Shown: positions 21,864-33,203 of the stretch, in pieces
Position numbering within the stretch: the stretch's first letter is position 1
Layout: the number at the start of each line of letters is the position of its first letter
Assembly (NCBI RefSeq): GCF_046630445.1
Contig: NC_092340.1
Span: forward strand, 22,084,001 to 22,148,000
Reading direction: 5' to 3'
Length of the DNA: 64,000 nt
DNA from: Rutidosis leptorrhynchoides
Taxonomy: Eukaryota; Streptophyta; Magnoliopsida; Asterales; Asteraceae
Made by a program: the position numbers and the translations under genes
Notes under the pieces: generated by a model
Database searches by the model: none
What the model saw: the letters and a program-made list of their open reading frames with translations, nothing else
What the model was told of the DNA's origin: nothing

Positions 21864-23274
21864 ATGACTGCCTCAAACAAAATAGTCATCAAATGACGGA
21901 GGATGTGTCCCAGTGACTGCCTCAGGAGGATGTGTCTAGATGACTGCCTCAACTGTGGAATGACCCAACAACCTGATGCAAATTAAGTGTTTGGAGTCTC
22001 GAACTGCTGAAGGGGTTTCGAAAACCATGAATAGAAACCCTGTGTATCGGCCGGAAATCCTCTATCAACACCTTATGTTAGAAGGTGTGACCTCATACAG
22101 GGTTCAGAGGTCAGACTTATCTTGATGAGAGAGATCTGTCTAGTTCAACGGAGAGGCAATATGACAATGCTTAGGCTTACCTTGGTATATTTATCAGACC
22201 TCCGGAAGGATGATCACCTTAACGATCAGTCAGCATTTTAGCCTGACCACACACACTCCTCAGAGAGTGTAACAACTGAAAGAGATGTGTCACCTCATGA
22301 CATATCAATGACTTCAGGACGCGATGTAACATCTTCCTAAATTACATTGATTTCTACCGACACCAATGCGGTGTTAGGTATAGTTGGAAGTCTTGGTATA
22401 ACCAAGAGCGCCATAGTCGCACAAAAGTCCCATGATACTTTAATCATGGAGGTGGATAGCTTGCTAACGCATGCTGGAACTTTGGTGACAAGTCATCCTC
22501 AACATCCACCGAGGTTAAACTTGGACCTATCAATACCGGTGAGGTCCCCAAATCCGGAAACATTTTTGGTTTCAGAAAACTTGTCTAGTGTAACAACTAG
22601 CATGCCTGATTTAAACCTGTCTAGTATAACATCTAGCTTGATTTTTACAAAACCAAAAACAGTTTCTGAAGATCCGGTTTTCCCTGATGATCAAACTTTT
22701 ACCTTAACCACTTTGTCTCTTCTTAGCAGGTACACGTTCCCTCTCTAACGATAATCATATATGCTCTCTCTGTTATTTTGCGATGAACACGGGATGCCAT
22801 ATTCATGCTACATGTGCTGAACACGGTACACCATATTCATCATGCAGAGAGAAACTGAAACACGAGTCAAAAACAAACCAATCACGATCATGAAAAAAAC
22901 GACTCAACATTTGAGGGGGAGCAAAAGAGGTTCACACAAGATCATATCGAAAGTCAAAGATCAAGACCTCATCGCCCGCCCGAACTAAAGAAGAAGACAG
23001 AACAAATCAACCATAACACTCTCAGATCAGTTCATCGTATGTGCAAGTTCGTGTTCAAAGCTGATAGCATCAAAAGCGTCATAGCTTCAAACTGAAATCA
23101 ATGCCCAGAAGAAGGCTGCACAAGAAACTGCAAGAGAATGATCAGGGGAGAATTACATCTGTTCAAAACCCCATGCAAAGGACTAATGTTTGACAATCAA
23201 GAGGAAGATTGTCGACAAAGGAAAAATTGTTGACAATCAACACTGTTTTGAAAACCCCATGCCAAGGGGGAGAT
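21864..23274 (+). other. 3' internal remnant of a plus-strand copia element
   Basis: The right edge is a classic copia end: CCAAGGGGGAGAT followed at once by the LTR start TGTTGACAATG. An imperfect copy of the text around ACCCCATGC and TTGACAATCAA occurs about 90 bases upstream. The left part contains a module homologous to the Athila 3' noncoding region. The only open frame of note is 22347-22748. No pol domain is visible, so most of the element is missing. Confidence 0.5.
22347..22748 (+). CDS. hypothetical Ser/Leu/Pro-rich ORF, 133 codons
   Basis: An open frame of 133 codons with no motif I recognise. It is rich in Ser, Thr, Leu and Pro and contains two similar segments, NLSSVTTSMPDLNLSS and SSITSSLIFTKP. 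It lies in the 3' noncoding part of a copia remnant, where some copia lineages carry an extra ORF before the polypurine tract. It may equally be a chance frame. There is no transcript evidence in the sequence. Confidence 0.2.
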   Translation: MISTDTNAVLGIVGSLGITKSAIVAQKSHDTLIMEVDSLLTHAGTLVTSHPQHPPRLNLDLSIPVRSPNPETFLVSENLSSVTTSMPDLNLSSITSSLIFTKPKTVSEDPVFPDDQTFTLTTLSLLSRYTFPL

Positions 23275-23580
23275 TGTTGACAATGAATATTGTCTATTAT
23301 TTGTGGCATGCGGTTTTAGTTTGTATTAATGTAATAGTAACTATGTAATAGTTAACTAGCTAGATTTCCATGGTAATTATGTTTAATTACCACTCATGTA
23401 ACTTGGAGGTTGCTAGTATATAAAGTAACCTCCCGCCCATTTTCTCTTTAGTTGAGTTATTACACATTTCACCATTTGCAAGTATCTCTCTCAACCTTAT
23501 CACCATAATACTTGTTCTTAACAACTAAACCCACTAACACTTACTAAATAGATCGACCTTAGCAAGAATTGGGGCTAACA
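23275..23580 (+). repeat. copia LTR (306 bp), 3' LTR of plus-strand element
   Basis: It starts TGTTGACAAT directly after a GGGGGAGA polypurine tract and ends GGGGCTAACA, giving TGTT/AACA termini. No primer binding site follows on the right, so this is a 3' LTR. It is followed without a gap by the RT segment of a copia element on the opposite strand. Confidence 0.75.
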
Positions 23581-26388
23581 AAACCTATCTCTCTTTACCA
23601 ACTACCTCGAAGCCCTTTGGTTGCACCATATATATCTCCTCTTTAAGATCCCCATGTAAAAATGCGGTCTTTACATCTAATTGTTCTAGATGTAAGTCAT
23701 CAGCAGCAACAATACTCAAAACCAATCGAATAGTAGTCATCTTCACAACTGGCAAAAAGATCTCGTTATAATCAACTCATTTCCTTTGTTGAAACCCCTT
23801 AACTACCAACTGAGCTTTGTACCGCTTTTTCCCGTTCAACTCATCTTTGACCCGAAAGACCTATTTATTGTGCAACGCCTTTTTCATTGGAGGTAATTTC
23901 ACTAAAGACCATGTCTTATTCTTGATAAGTGACCCCATTTCTTCTTTCATAGCAAGCTCCCACTGTATGGATTCTTTAGATTGTCTTGCTTCAAAATAAC
24001 TCTCGGGTTCACCATTCTCGGTATAGAGCAAATAGTATGCTGATGGAGAAAACCTAACAGTAGATTTGGGCGTTCTACTAGAGCGTCTCAATGGTGGATT
24101 AACGAGTGGTGGTGATCGAGTTAAGTCACCATCATCCCCACCAATAGAGCTCTCATCATTTTCGGAGCTAGCACCACTCTCCGAATCATCTCCATCACTT
24201 TGATCCTCACCGTCAATTAGCAATTCAATATTTCTCGAAAACCCACTAGAACCTGTATTCACATCAACAAACTTATCAAGCATAAGCGGACTATGATTAG
24301 AATTAACCGTTACCTTGGTGCCATACAACGAGCTTTCATCAAAAGTAACATCTCTACTACAAATCACCTTCCTCGCCTCATTGTCCCAACACCTATAACC
24401 CATGTCATCCAATCCATACCCGATAAAAGTACACTTTCTTGATTTAGCTTCAAGCTTGTCTTTGTCAATGTCTTTGGTTTTCACATACACATTACAACCG
24501 AAAACCCTTAAGTGAGCCAAACTCACCTTTTTACCTGTCCACTCTTCCTCTGGAATTTGAAACTCTAACGGTGTTGAGGGTCCTCTATTAATTAAATAAG
24601 CTGCCGTGTTCACAGCATCTGCCTAAAATATCTTTGGTAGACCCGCATGTAACCGCATACTCCTAGCCCGCTCATTGAGCGTCCGGTTCATGCGTTCGGC
24701 AACCCCATTGTGTTGTGGTATTTCCGGAACTGTTTTCAACATACGAATACCATGTTCCACACAATAGTCTTTAAATTCTTTGCTGCTGTATTCTCCTCCA
24801 TTGTTAGATTTCAAGCACTTAACTTTCAAGTTAGTCTCGTTTTCAACAGCAGCTCTCCACACTTTAAAAGTAGAAAACACATCAAATTTAACTTTGAGAA
24901 AGTAAATCCATACCTTTCTAGTGGAGTCATCAATGAAGGTGACATAGTAGCGGGAACCACCATGCGACTCAACCGTTGTAGGTCCATAGACATCGGAATG
25001 AACAAGTTCAAGCTTCTCCTTCTTTGGCGCAATTCCCGATTTCCCGAATGATACCTTCTTTTGTTTCCCCATAGTACATGGCTCACAATACCCGATATCC
25101 ACTTTCTTCAAACCCGGAATCAACCCATTAGAAACTAGCAACTTCATCCCCTTCTCACTCATATGCCCTAATCTTCGGTGCCATAGAGTAGAATCGGCCC
25201 CTACATTACTTGTCACATTAACCTCATCATCATCGAATACCTCGACCATGTATAAAGTTCCCCTTTTATGTCTCGAAGCCACGACTTGACCATCCTTTTG
25301 AACACGCCACTTGCGATCATCGAAGGTAGTATGATTACCTTCTTCATCCAATTGACCTATAGAGATAAGCTTCCTTTTCAAATCCGAAATATACCTCACA
25401 TATTTCAAAGTCCAATTGGAACCATTGGATGTATTCAATGTCACATCTTCAATGCCTCTTATGTCTAAGCGTTTGTCATCCGCCAATCTCACCTTCCCCC
25501 GATACGCCTTAAAATTCATCATCATCTCCCTACTAGGATTAGCATGGAATGATGCGCCCGAATCCATTATCCAAGCTTCAATCGAATTTTCAACACAACA
25601 TACCAAAGCGTCATCCGTATCCTCGGAAGTGAAGTTCACCCTAGTTTTATCCACCTTTGGATTCTTACATTGAGTGCTAAAGTGACCCTTTTGATTGCAA
25701 TTCCAACAAACCGCAGATTCTCGGTCCTTAGAGTTATACCTCTTTTTGAAATTCTTACCCTTCTTCGTATCCTTATCGTTCTTCCTGCCCCTGTCGGTAT
25801 TTAAGAGCGACCCCAATGATTCCCCATCCTCCTACGAGTTTCTTCCCCTAGAATCAAATCCTTGATCCCCTCAAGCTTGAGCTTAGTGGTTCCCGTGGAA
25901 CTACTAACTGCAGTAACTGTACCCGACCAACTTTCAGGCAAAGACGAAAGCAAAATCAGTGCCTGAAGTTCATCATTAAACACAATCTCCACCGAGGCCA
26001 ATCTTGTAATGAGATTGTTGAAATCATTGATATGATCTGTAGCACACGTACCTTCTTTCATCTTTTGATTGAACAATTGACGCATGAGAAAAACCTTATT
26101 AGAAGCATTAGGTTTTTCATACATGTTTGTAAGTGCCTTTAAGCACCCAAACGTAGTCTTCTCGTTAATAACGTTGTAAGCAACATTTTTTGCAAGAGAC
26201 ATCCTAACCGCCCCTAAAGCTTGGTGATCTAGGAGATCTCAATCTTCTTGTTTAACGCTATCAGGCTTCTTCTCTTCAAGTGATAAGTGTAATTTTTTCT
26301 GGTACAAATAGTCTTCTATTTGCATCTTCCAAAATCCAAAATCTTTCCCATCGAGCCGATCAATCCTAAACTTTCCTTCGTCCGCCAT
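23581..26388 (-). pseudogene. copia gag-pol, broken
   Basis: The ATG at 26388 begins MADEGKFRIDRLDGKDFG, a typical copia gag start. Gag continues to about 25801 with one early stop, then shifts frame near 25810. The zinc knuckle CWNCNQKGHFSTQC, protease IMDSGASFHANP, integrase His/Cys region (HRRLGHMSEKG and YCEPCTMGKQKK) and HSDVYGP follow. The second integrase catalytic position reads LKSNNGGEY where Asp is expected, and the third is intact in QHNGVAERMNRTL. A TAG lies after LPKIF near 24622, in the place of Trp. RT begins near 24000 and is cut off at 23581 after IYMVQPKGFEVV. At least one frameshift, two stops and a truncation make it non-functional. Confidence 0.85.
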
Positions 26389-26410
26389 CGCGCCCAATAC
26401 GAACCTTGTG

Positions 26411-26424
26411 CTCTAGATACCAGT
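26411..26424 (-). other. primer binding site of minus-strand copia
   Basis: On the minus strand the LTR end CTAACA is followed by AC and TGGTATCTAGAGC, which is the initiator-Met tRNA site TGGTATCAGAGC with one inserted T. Placement next to the LTR supports the orientation. Confidence 0.7.
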
Positions 26425-26904
26425 TGTTAGAAATTTATGGACCCAACAACGACCACCAATCTAAAGATTGTGATCCCACAAACGACAAATGGACAGAATA
26501 ACAACAAGAAAAGTAAACGACACAAGATATTACGTGGTTATATGCAATCGGTGTGATTGCTTTAGTCCACGACCAACTAGAGAGCTTTTTTATTGATTTT
26601 TCGTGCTTAGGGTTACAGATTACAATAGGTATATTTATAGTGCTAATCAAAATTAGGAAACAATCTAATAACTTGCTGGCTACGCTTGTTGTCGCGTTCC
26701 GCGACAACTCCAACTCAAACGCGACCATGTTGATCAAAACGTGATAACATCGAGTCCCAATCCCTGCCACATTTGTCGCGTCCCAGCCACCTGTGTCGCG
26801 TTCCATTGTGTCGCGTTTCGCGACAGACTCCACCCAAACGCGACCAGTACCAGTTTCTTCGTTTTGATCTTCTTTACACATCCAACATAACTCTGTGTCG
26901 AACA
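26425..26904 (-). repeat. 5' LTR of minus-strand copia element
   Basis: It spans from TGTTAGAAAT at 26425 to TCGAACA at 26904, with TGTT/AACA ends. The part 26690-26850 is unusually rich in CpG, with repeated TGTCGCG and CGCGACA motifs that form perfect inverted repeats such as TGTCGCGTTTCGCGACA. Confidence 0.75.
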
Positions 26905-26908
26905 TATG

Positions 26909-27192
26909 TTTGGAAAAACTATAGGTTTTAGTTGTTAGTTGGTAGCTTAGCTATTAGCTGGTAGCTGATAGCTAGTAACTATTAGTTTTTTATATGTATT
27001 AAGGTGTTTAACATGGTAGCTGAAACTAATAAAATAAATAGTAAAATGAAGATAAAAACTATGAGCTTTTTTTCAAACGCAAGTCTAATTGACTTTTACC
27101 TTTTTCTCTCTCATGAAAAGTTTTAATCTCTTGTAACCAAACAAATTTTTTTTACTTGATATGAACTTAAAGGTTCAAAAACTTGATGTCAA
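26909..27192. repeat. MITE-like repeat with TAGCTG motifs
   Basis: It begins TGTTTGGAAAAACTA, continues with several copies of TAGCTGGTAGCTGATAGCT, and ends near GTCAAACATGCCCA. The arrangement (TGTTTGG at one end, CAAACA at the other, repeated AGCTG core) is that of a common small plant DNA-transposon derivative. Clear TSDs were not found, perhaps because the left end lies against the copia LTR. Confidence 0.4.
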
Positions 27193-27464
27193 ACATGCCC
27201 ATAAACCACCACCTCAATAGTTTCTTTGGATCGTAATTACTATTTGGAATTATCTAACATGTGGTCTAAGAGCACACAATAAGACTTTTATTGCATTTGA
27301 CCATTTAATCGTAACAATAATTCCTGATAATATGGTTTTTTGTTTTCCTTGTTTTCTCATATTTACTCCTTATATTAAAATTTTAAATTAATTTAGTGTA
27401 AATACATAAAGGACTAATTTGGAAAAATAATGTGTAATAATTTTTGGAAATGGAATGTTACATG

Positions 27465-27875
27465 CAGTGTTGTAAAAAACTCGATTACTCGCCGATTAAT
27501 CCCCGATTAATCACTTTTAGGAGTAATCCGTTCCGATTTTCAAAAATCTGTTAATTAAACGGTTAACGTCAACTGATGTATCAAAATCGAATTTGATAAT
27601 TAAAGTCGGTCAATGTCAAATATGGTTAACATTTTAACATGAATTTAAAATTGAATTTTATAGTTTTGAAGCAAAATGAACAATTTTAGACAATTATGTT
27701 AAAAATTATTTTTACATTTATGATTTTTCTCTATAGTTATACATATAATTTTTAAAAGTTAATATTTAAATATATACCGTACAATTTGATTAATATCCGA
27801 TTAATCCTTGAATTGCCGATTAATCTCCCAAAATTCCATCTGATTAATCTCCAAATAGCGAATTTTGCAACCTTG
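27465..27875. mobile_element. hAT-type MITE, 411 bp, 8-bp TSD
   Basis: The ends are CAGTGTTGTAAAA and TTTTGCAACCTTG, imperfect inverted complements, flanked on both sides by the identical 8-mer GTTACATG (27457-27464 and 27876-27883). An 8-bp duplication with CAGTG-type ends indicates the hAT superfamily. The interior carries repeated GATTAATC units near both ends and has no coding capacity. Confidence 0.85.
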
Positions 27876-27883
27876 GTTACATG

Positions 27884-28717
27884 TAACAAAGGTTTTAAGA
27901 TATGCATTAGGCACACATTAAACAAATACTTATTATTTACTGTATTATTTAATATTTTCTATATTTTTTTTAATCTTTTTTATCACCATATTTAATAAAC
28001 AAATAAATAAATTAAGCTGCCCATGCCTCAAAATCTCACCTTCTTGGCTACTTCCTGAATCTCAACCCGCCAAAACACTCACAAACACACAATTTATCAT
28101 TACGAAGATGATTACCATGTCTACATATTAAACTCCAAAACCTTAATAATAATTTTTCTATACAACAACAAGAATTGGTCCTTAACTTGTTTTTTACTCG
28201 CACATAATCACTACCCATATATTCATTCTTAATTCATTCCCTATTATACTCCACTCACAAAAACTACTATTCTCATCGGAAACTTATTTTATTCTATATT
28301 TTGTATTTTCTGTAAATACATTAATCGGTACGTTTATGTTTTCAATCTTTCCGGTTTGCTTAATATTGAAGTCTGTAAAGTAATCGTAATAAATTATATA
28401 TGTCGATATAGATATAGATACATGTTACCATATATTTGTTTGTTTGAATAAACGCGTTTTTTAGACTTTTAATTGATTCGGTCCATATTAGCTCAAACGA
28501 ACAACTGTAAATTAAATTTTATTTAATTTCTACAACAACTTTATCATATTAACTCGGTGTGGTTACAATCCGGTGTTTGATTAATTTATTCTTTTATTTT
28601 TTGCATTTGCTCCAGCGGCGCTGATTTGAACTGAGTCAACTCGGTTGGTGAATCGGAGATTCCTTTGAAGTACTTGTTTATTGATTGAATTTTGCGTTTC
28701 GTGGTGGATTAGATTCG
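27884..28717 (+). other. upstream region of the receptor-like gene
   Basis: No open reading frame of interest. It is AT-rich, with a C-rich stretch near 28019-28090. The part 28100-28717 should hold the 5' UTR and core promoter of the gene that starts at 28718. A TATA box cannot be assigned with confidence. Confidence 0.4.
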
Positions 28718-31248
28718 ATGTTGGAGAGAAATCGATTACTGAGTTTGACGCTGATCATCTGTTTATTGTATCAGAATTTGAATTTATGTTTCTCTATTAA
28801 TGATGAAGGTACCAAAATCCACCTCTAAACTTTGATTTGAATATTTATTTTGATAAATTTAAAGCTAACTTTGTGATTTTATATATCTATGTATATCAAT
28901 ATAAATATATATGTTGTATGATTGCAGATTTTTCTTTGCTAAGATTTAGAGATAAAGTGGTGAATGATGTTGCAGTGGCTAATCCATGTTCATGGTTTGG
29001 TGTAAACTGCTTCAAGGGGTTTACTGTATCTTTGTAAGTAATTAGTCTCGTTTTTCGCCTATATGATTTAAATTGTGATCCCTCTTATAATGGTTTATCG
29101 GATTGGGTTATTGCTTATTCTGCATAAGTAAATTCAAACACTTCATCAATAATTGCATATCTGCTTATTTTAGATTTGATTTTAGTACTGTTACTATATC
29201 AGCTTTTGTAACTTTTAAATCCATCTTAAATACAGCCTACATTAGAATATTGGATGAACTATAAAATTGACCTTTTTTGTTCTATCTTTTTTTGAATTAT
29301 TTGGCAATAACCACTTTAGTACTATTTCAGGAATGTTCGACAAACCGGATTTAAGTCCCACCGGAAACTGATCACTCTTTTTCCTTCCCCACCATCACCA
29401 TCACCATCACCATCACCATCCCCATCCCCATCCCCATTTTCTCCAACAGGTGCACCGGTGACATCACCATCGTTGTCACCATCTCCTTCCCCTCAACCTT
29501 CATCCCTGCCAAATCCATTTACAGCTCCTGCTCCTTCTATAAACATTCAGCCACGGCCAGCTTCTAATCTTATTCCTTCAACTGGTAAATCAAAAAGTTC
29601 AAAAAAACATATTCATATAATCGTATCTGCTGCAATTGGAGGCTTTGCTTTGATTGGAATTACAGCACTATTGTTACTGCGAGGTGGTAAAGTGGCAACT
29701 GTTAGACCATGGGCCACTGGATTGAGTGGGCAATTGCAGAAAGCGTTTGTTACAGGTAAAAAAAAAAAAACTAAGCCTCTTTTTTCAACTAATAATTCAT
29801 ATAAATCATATTGTTATTATATAAACTTATCCGAAATAAATGATTTAGGGGTTCCAAAGTTAAAAAGATCGGAGCTTGAAGCAGCGTGTGAAGATTTCAG
29901 CAATGTAATAGGTTCAACATCATTCGGGACAGTATATAAAGGGACGTTATCGAGTGGGGTTGAAATAGCTGTTGCATCTGTTGATGCATCTTCTATAAAA
30001 GATTGGTCAAAGCATCTTGAAGGCCAGTTTAGAAAGAGGGTATTTTTCTTATCAAGTTTAGTTCTTTTTTTTTTTATGGTGATTTTCTTGTTTCTGAATT
30101 GTTGTTTATTGTTATGATATGATCTTAGATTGACACGCTGTCGAAAGTGAACCACAAGAATTTTGTGAATCTTCTCGGTTTTTGCGAGGAAGAGGTGCCT
30201 TTTACAAGAATGATTGCGTTTGAATATGCTCCTAATGGAACATTATTCGAACATTTACATAGTACGTATTATCGATCTTTTAATCTTAACTAAATAAGGG
30301 TGCATTTGTTTACCTTCTTGATTGAATATTTGAACCATTGAGAAGCATTCAGTGCATTTGTTTCTGACCTATATGAGGTCTTGAATGGTTCAGAGTTGCA
30401 ATGATTACTTAACCATTAAGCACCTAAATTTTATTTGATATCTTTTTTTAAATTAAATCAAGAACACTTATTAAACAAATATATAACTTTTTTTATTCTT
30501 GCAAAAGGTTAATAAGGTAATCAAAATTATTATCAAACATGTTATTGTCATTCAGAATCAAAATCATTAGATCAGCTTCATTCGGAACCTTTGAAAGATT
30601 ATGAACTATTCAACGTCCAATCAACTATTTTTATCAAATGCACCCAAAATCAAGCTTCTTTATTGAAAATTTGTTAACTTTGCAGTACAAGAAGCTGAGC
30701 ATTTGGATTGGGGAATGAGGATGAGAATCGCAATGGGAATGGCATATTGTCTCGACCACATGCACCAATTAACCCCGCCCATAGCCCACAAGAACCTTAA
30801 CTCGTTATCAGTAAACTTAACCGAAGACTACGCATCAAAAATATCAGATTTTGGACTATGCAATGATTCATCTACAGAAAACAAAGAACATACACCTGAA
30901 AGCAACGTTTACAGTTTTGGTATAGTATTATTTGAGATAATAACTGGTAGAATCCCTTATGCTGGTAGTGATAAGGTTGACGACTGGGTAATAGACTTCT
31001 TGAAAGGGGAAAACCCCATTATTGAATATGTGGACCCCACGTTAGATTCATTCGATGCAGATCAACTTGAAGGTATTGGTAAATTGATAAGATCATGTGT
31101 TACGACCGAACCAAGAAAACGGCCGAAAATGAGGGAGGTAACGTTTAGATTAAAAGAGATAACAAGAATAGCACAAGACGGGGCTACACCCAAAATTTCA
31201 CCACTTTGGTGGGCGGAACTTGAAATATTGTCAACTGAAGCAACATGA
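28718..31248 (+). CDS. MRH1/MDIS-type receptor-like pseudokinase lacking LRRs
   Basis: Proposed exons: 28718-28808, 28928-29033, 29331-29755, 29849-30039, 30129-30261, 30686-31248. All introns are GT-AG, phases match, and the total is 502 residues. Order: signal peptide (1-26), LRR N-terminal cap with NPCSWFGVNC (31-65), Ser/Pro-rich linker (about 80-150), transmembrane helix (160-182), then the juxtamembrane motif WATGLSGQLQKAFVTGVPK and a kinase domain ending SPLWWAELEILSTEAT. The last two motifs are hallmarks of the MRH1/Male Discoverer family, membrane receptors for peptide signals in pollen tubes and root hairs. Family members are about 650-680 residues and have several LRRs; here the LRR exons are absent and intron 2 is only 297 bp. 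Kinase: glycine loop GSTSFGTVYKG at 229, Ser251 at the catalytic Lys, HKN (350-352) for HRD, DFG intact at 370. It is a predicted pseudokinase, as in relatives. Whether it is expressed is unknown. Confidence 0.8.
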
Positions 31249-31734
31249 TTATGGCAAGTATTTATTGGTTTTACGTTAAGACATATACATAATACATATA
31301 TACCCTATATATATGGTAGATGTACATATATAGAAGAGGCTGTTTGTGTTGGGAGAGTTGTTTGATTTTGGAAAGTGGGTGTGCAAGTTTTTTCAGAAGA
31401 AAATAACAAAAAGCATATCCTACAGTTATTTCATTCTTTTGTTTCTCAGGTATTCTCATTTTTTATTTTTATTCTCATTACTATCCCTTATAAGTTCTCA
31501 TGTATTGTATTACTGTGACCAATGCTTGTTTCTTATGACTTATGGGTTGACTCTTGAAATCCATCCTGTTTTCAGAAATTTCACAAAATTCCATATGCCA
31601 ATCAAAATTGCAAATTTGGAAAGTTGTAATGTTTTTGCTCTTTGAAAGTTCCTTTGTTTTGTTGAAAATACAATGTGCTACTAGTTGTACAAATCTTGCT
31701 GTTTACCTTTAGTCGCACTCAAGATCCCTGTGTC
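31249..31734 (+). other. 3' flank of the receptor-like gene
   Basis: AT-rich, without a gene. It should include the 3' UTR and polyadenylation site. The open frame at 31346-31645 is a low-complexity Phe/Leu-rich frame with no motif. Confidence 0.4.
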
Positions 31735-31737
31735 TAA

Positions 31738-32079
31738 GACCATTCCCAACCATGACATCCTTACTCACTGCCGCATCAGCGTCACATCAGCTTTTTCTTT
31801 CCATTTTCTCACAATATCCTTCCATGACATTCTCAAAATACACCACTACCAACAATGAGATACTCTCTCCTCATTACATACTCCACAAAATTAAACTGAT
31901 AAATTAAGGTACAAGTTTATTAGCTGTGGTACAAATAATTGTCGCACACAAAATGAAGAAAGAGGATAGTACTCATGCTGAGAAATGCTTTGGGAAGAAA
32001 TATTTCAGGGCGGATGAACGCATGGTCAGGGTATGAGAATGCCAACGGTGCCCTCGAGGGCATACCGTTGGGAGTGGTC
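31738..32079. mobile_element. PIF/Harbinger-type MITE, 342 bp, TSD TAA
   Basis: The left end GACCATTCCCAACCATG and the right end GTTGGGAGTGGTC are imperfect inverted complements. They are flanked by TAA at 31735-31737 and 32080-32082. A three-base TAA/TTA duplication and this size fit non-autonomous PIF/Harbinger elements. No coding capacity. Confidence 0.65.
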
Positions 32080-32082
32080 TAA

Positions 32083-33203
32083 CAACAGGAATTATTTTCC
32101 CCTTTGATAAAGAGTGATAATAATGACAATTGTGCACTTGGTTTGTACAATACAGACTTTGAATGCTCTTCTCTCTGAATTTCTTCCTTTGGTGTATCAT
32201 TTTTCCTCCTATCAAATAAGGATGATTGTATCCAATTAGCACTTTTAGTTAACAGTTTGATAAGATGAGACATAGGTATAATCACTGGCGATTTAGGATC
32301 ATAATTCAATGAGGTCCTGAATTTGTTTATTCAGTGTTAGTTATATTCAAATGCTATATTTGTAGTTGTTTACCTTCAAAACACTACAAATTTTAAAAAT
32401 ATATATGGTCCGAGTAGTTAAATTTAATGATGTCCTATAAAATTTAAAAAAAAAAAACTATAAAATCGAAGAATATATGGAGTTATGCAGTTAAATTTAG
32501 TGGTGTTCTATACAATTTAAAAGTATTTTCTACATAAAATTTTTAAATTAGTAGTGTCCCGTGACCCACACCCCCAATGGCTATATGCTAAACTCGCCAC
32601 CAGGTATAATGAAGTGTGTATAATAGGTAAACATGTTCATTTTTATTTGTTCGTTTATTGGTTCATTTGAATTGGTTGTGTTTATTTAGTTATACTTGAT
32701 TCTTGTATTGATCTGTAAAGGTATTATTGCTAAATGCTCACGTTTAGTTAGCTTCACAGGGTTTGTTTGCTGTTTTCGGACCTTGTAGCGTTTGTACGGA
32801 CTATTGTATTTTTGTATGTCTTTTTCATCTATTGATGAAAATACGAAGTTTTAATGTTATCGTTATTTTTGCTAAAAGATGCTCATTTTTATTTATTTAA
32901 ATTTTCTGGACCCTGATAAATTGAAAGCAAAATAATTTGACAAAATAAGTTTCATAAATTTATAATGTTCTACGGAGTAATTTTTAACAAAATAAGTTTA
33001 TCTTCTGTTTTTTTTTTTTTTTAAACAAAATACGAGTATCTTTTTAGCAGCATAAGTTGGTTGTTGCTTTCATTTCATTTTCATGTTTTAATCAAAGAAC
33101 GTGTGGAAACCGGGGTAGCCGGCCCGTGGGTTATGTGGTCCTTTTTGTTGGGCACGTAAAATACAACCGGATATTTGCCACGTATTGTTAAAATTATTAA
33201 TAA
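32083..33203. other. intergenic AT-rich sequence
   Basis: No gene seen. Two diverged copies of a unit containing GTTAAATTTARTGRTGT and AATTTAAAA lie at about 32420-32530, and a T-rich run is at about 33009-33022. Nothing else stands out. Confidence 0.4.

Larger units (their letters stand above)
23581..26904 (-). mobile_element. Ty1/copia element, minus strand, truncated in RT
   Basis: Read on the minus strand it has a 480-bp LTR (26904-26425), a primer site, gag, protease, integrase and the beginning of RT, then stops abruptly at 23581 against the plus-strand copia LTR. RNase H and the second LTR are missing, so TSDs cannot be checked. The integrase-before-RT order defines the copia superfamily. 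Confidence 0.85.

Noticed and set aside
24710-25673. Plus-strand ORFs inside the copia element
   Set aside because: Shadows of the minus-strand gag-pol frame.
31346-31645. 99-codon ORF after the receptor-like gene
   Set aside because: Phe/Leu/Ser-rich frame in AT-rich 3' flank, no motif; most likely 3' UTR or intergenic.
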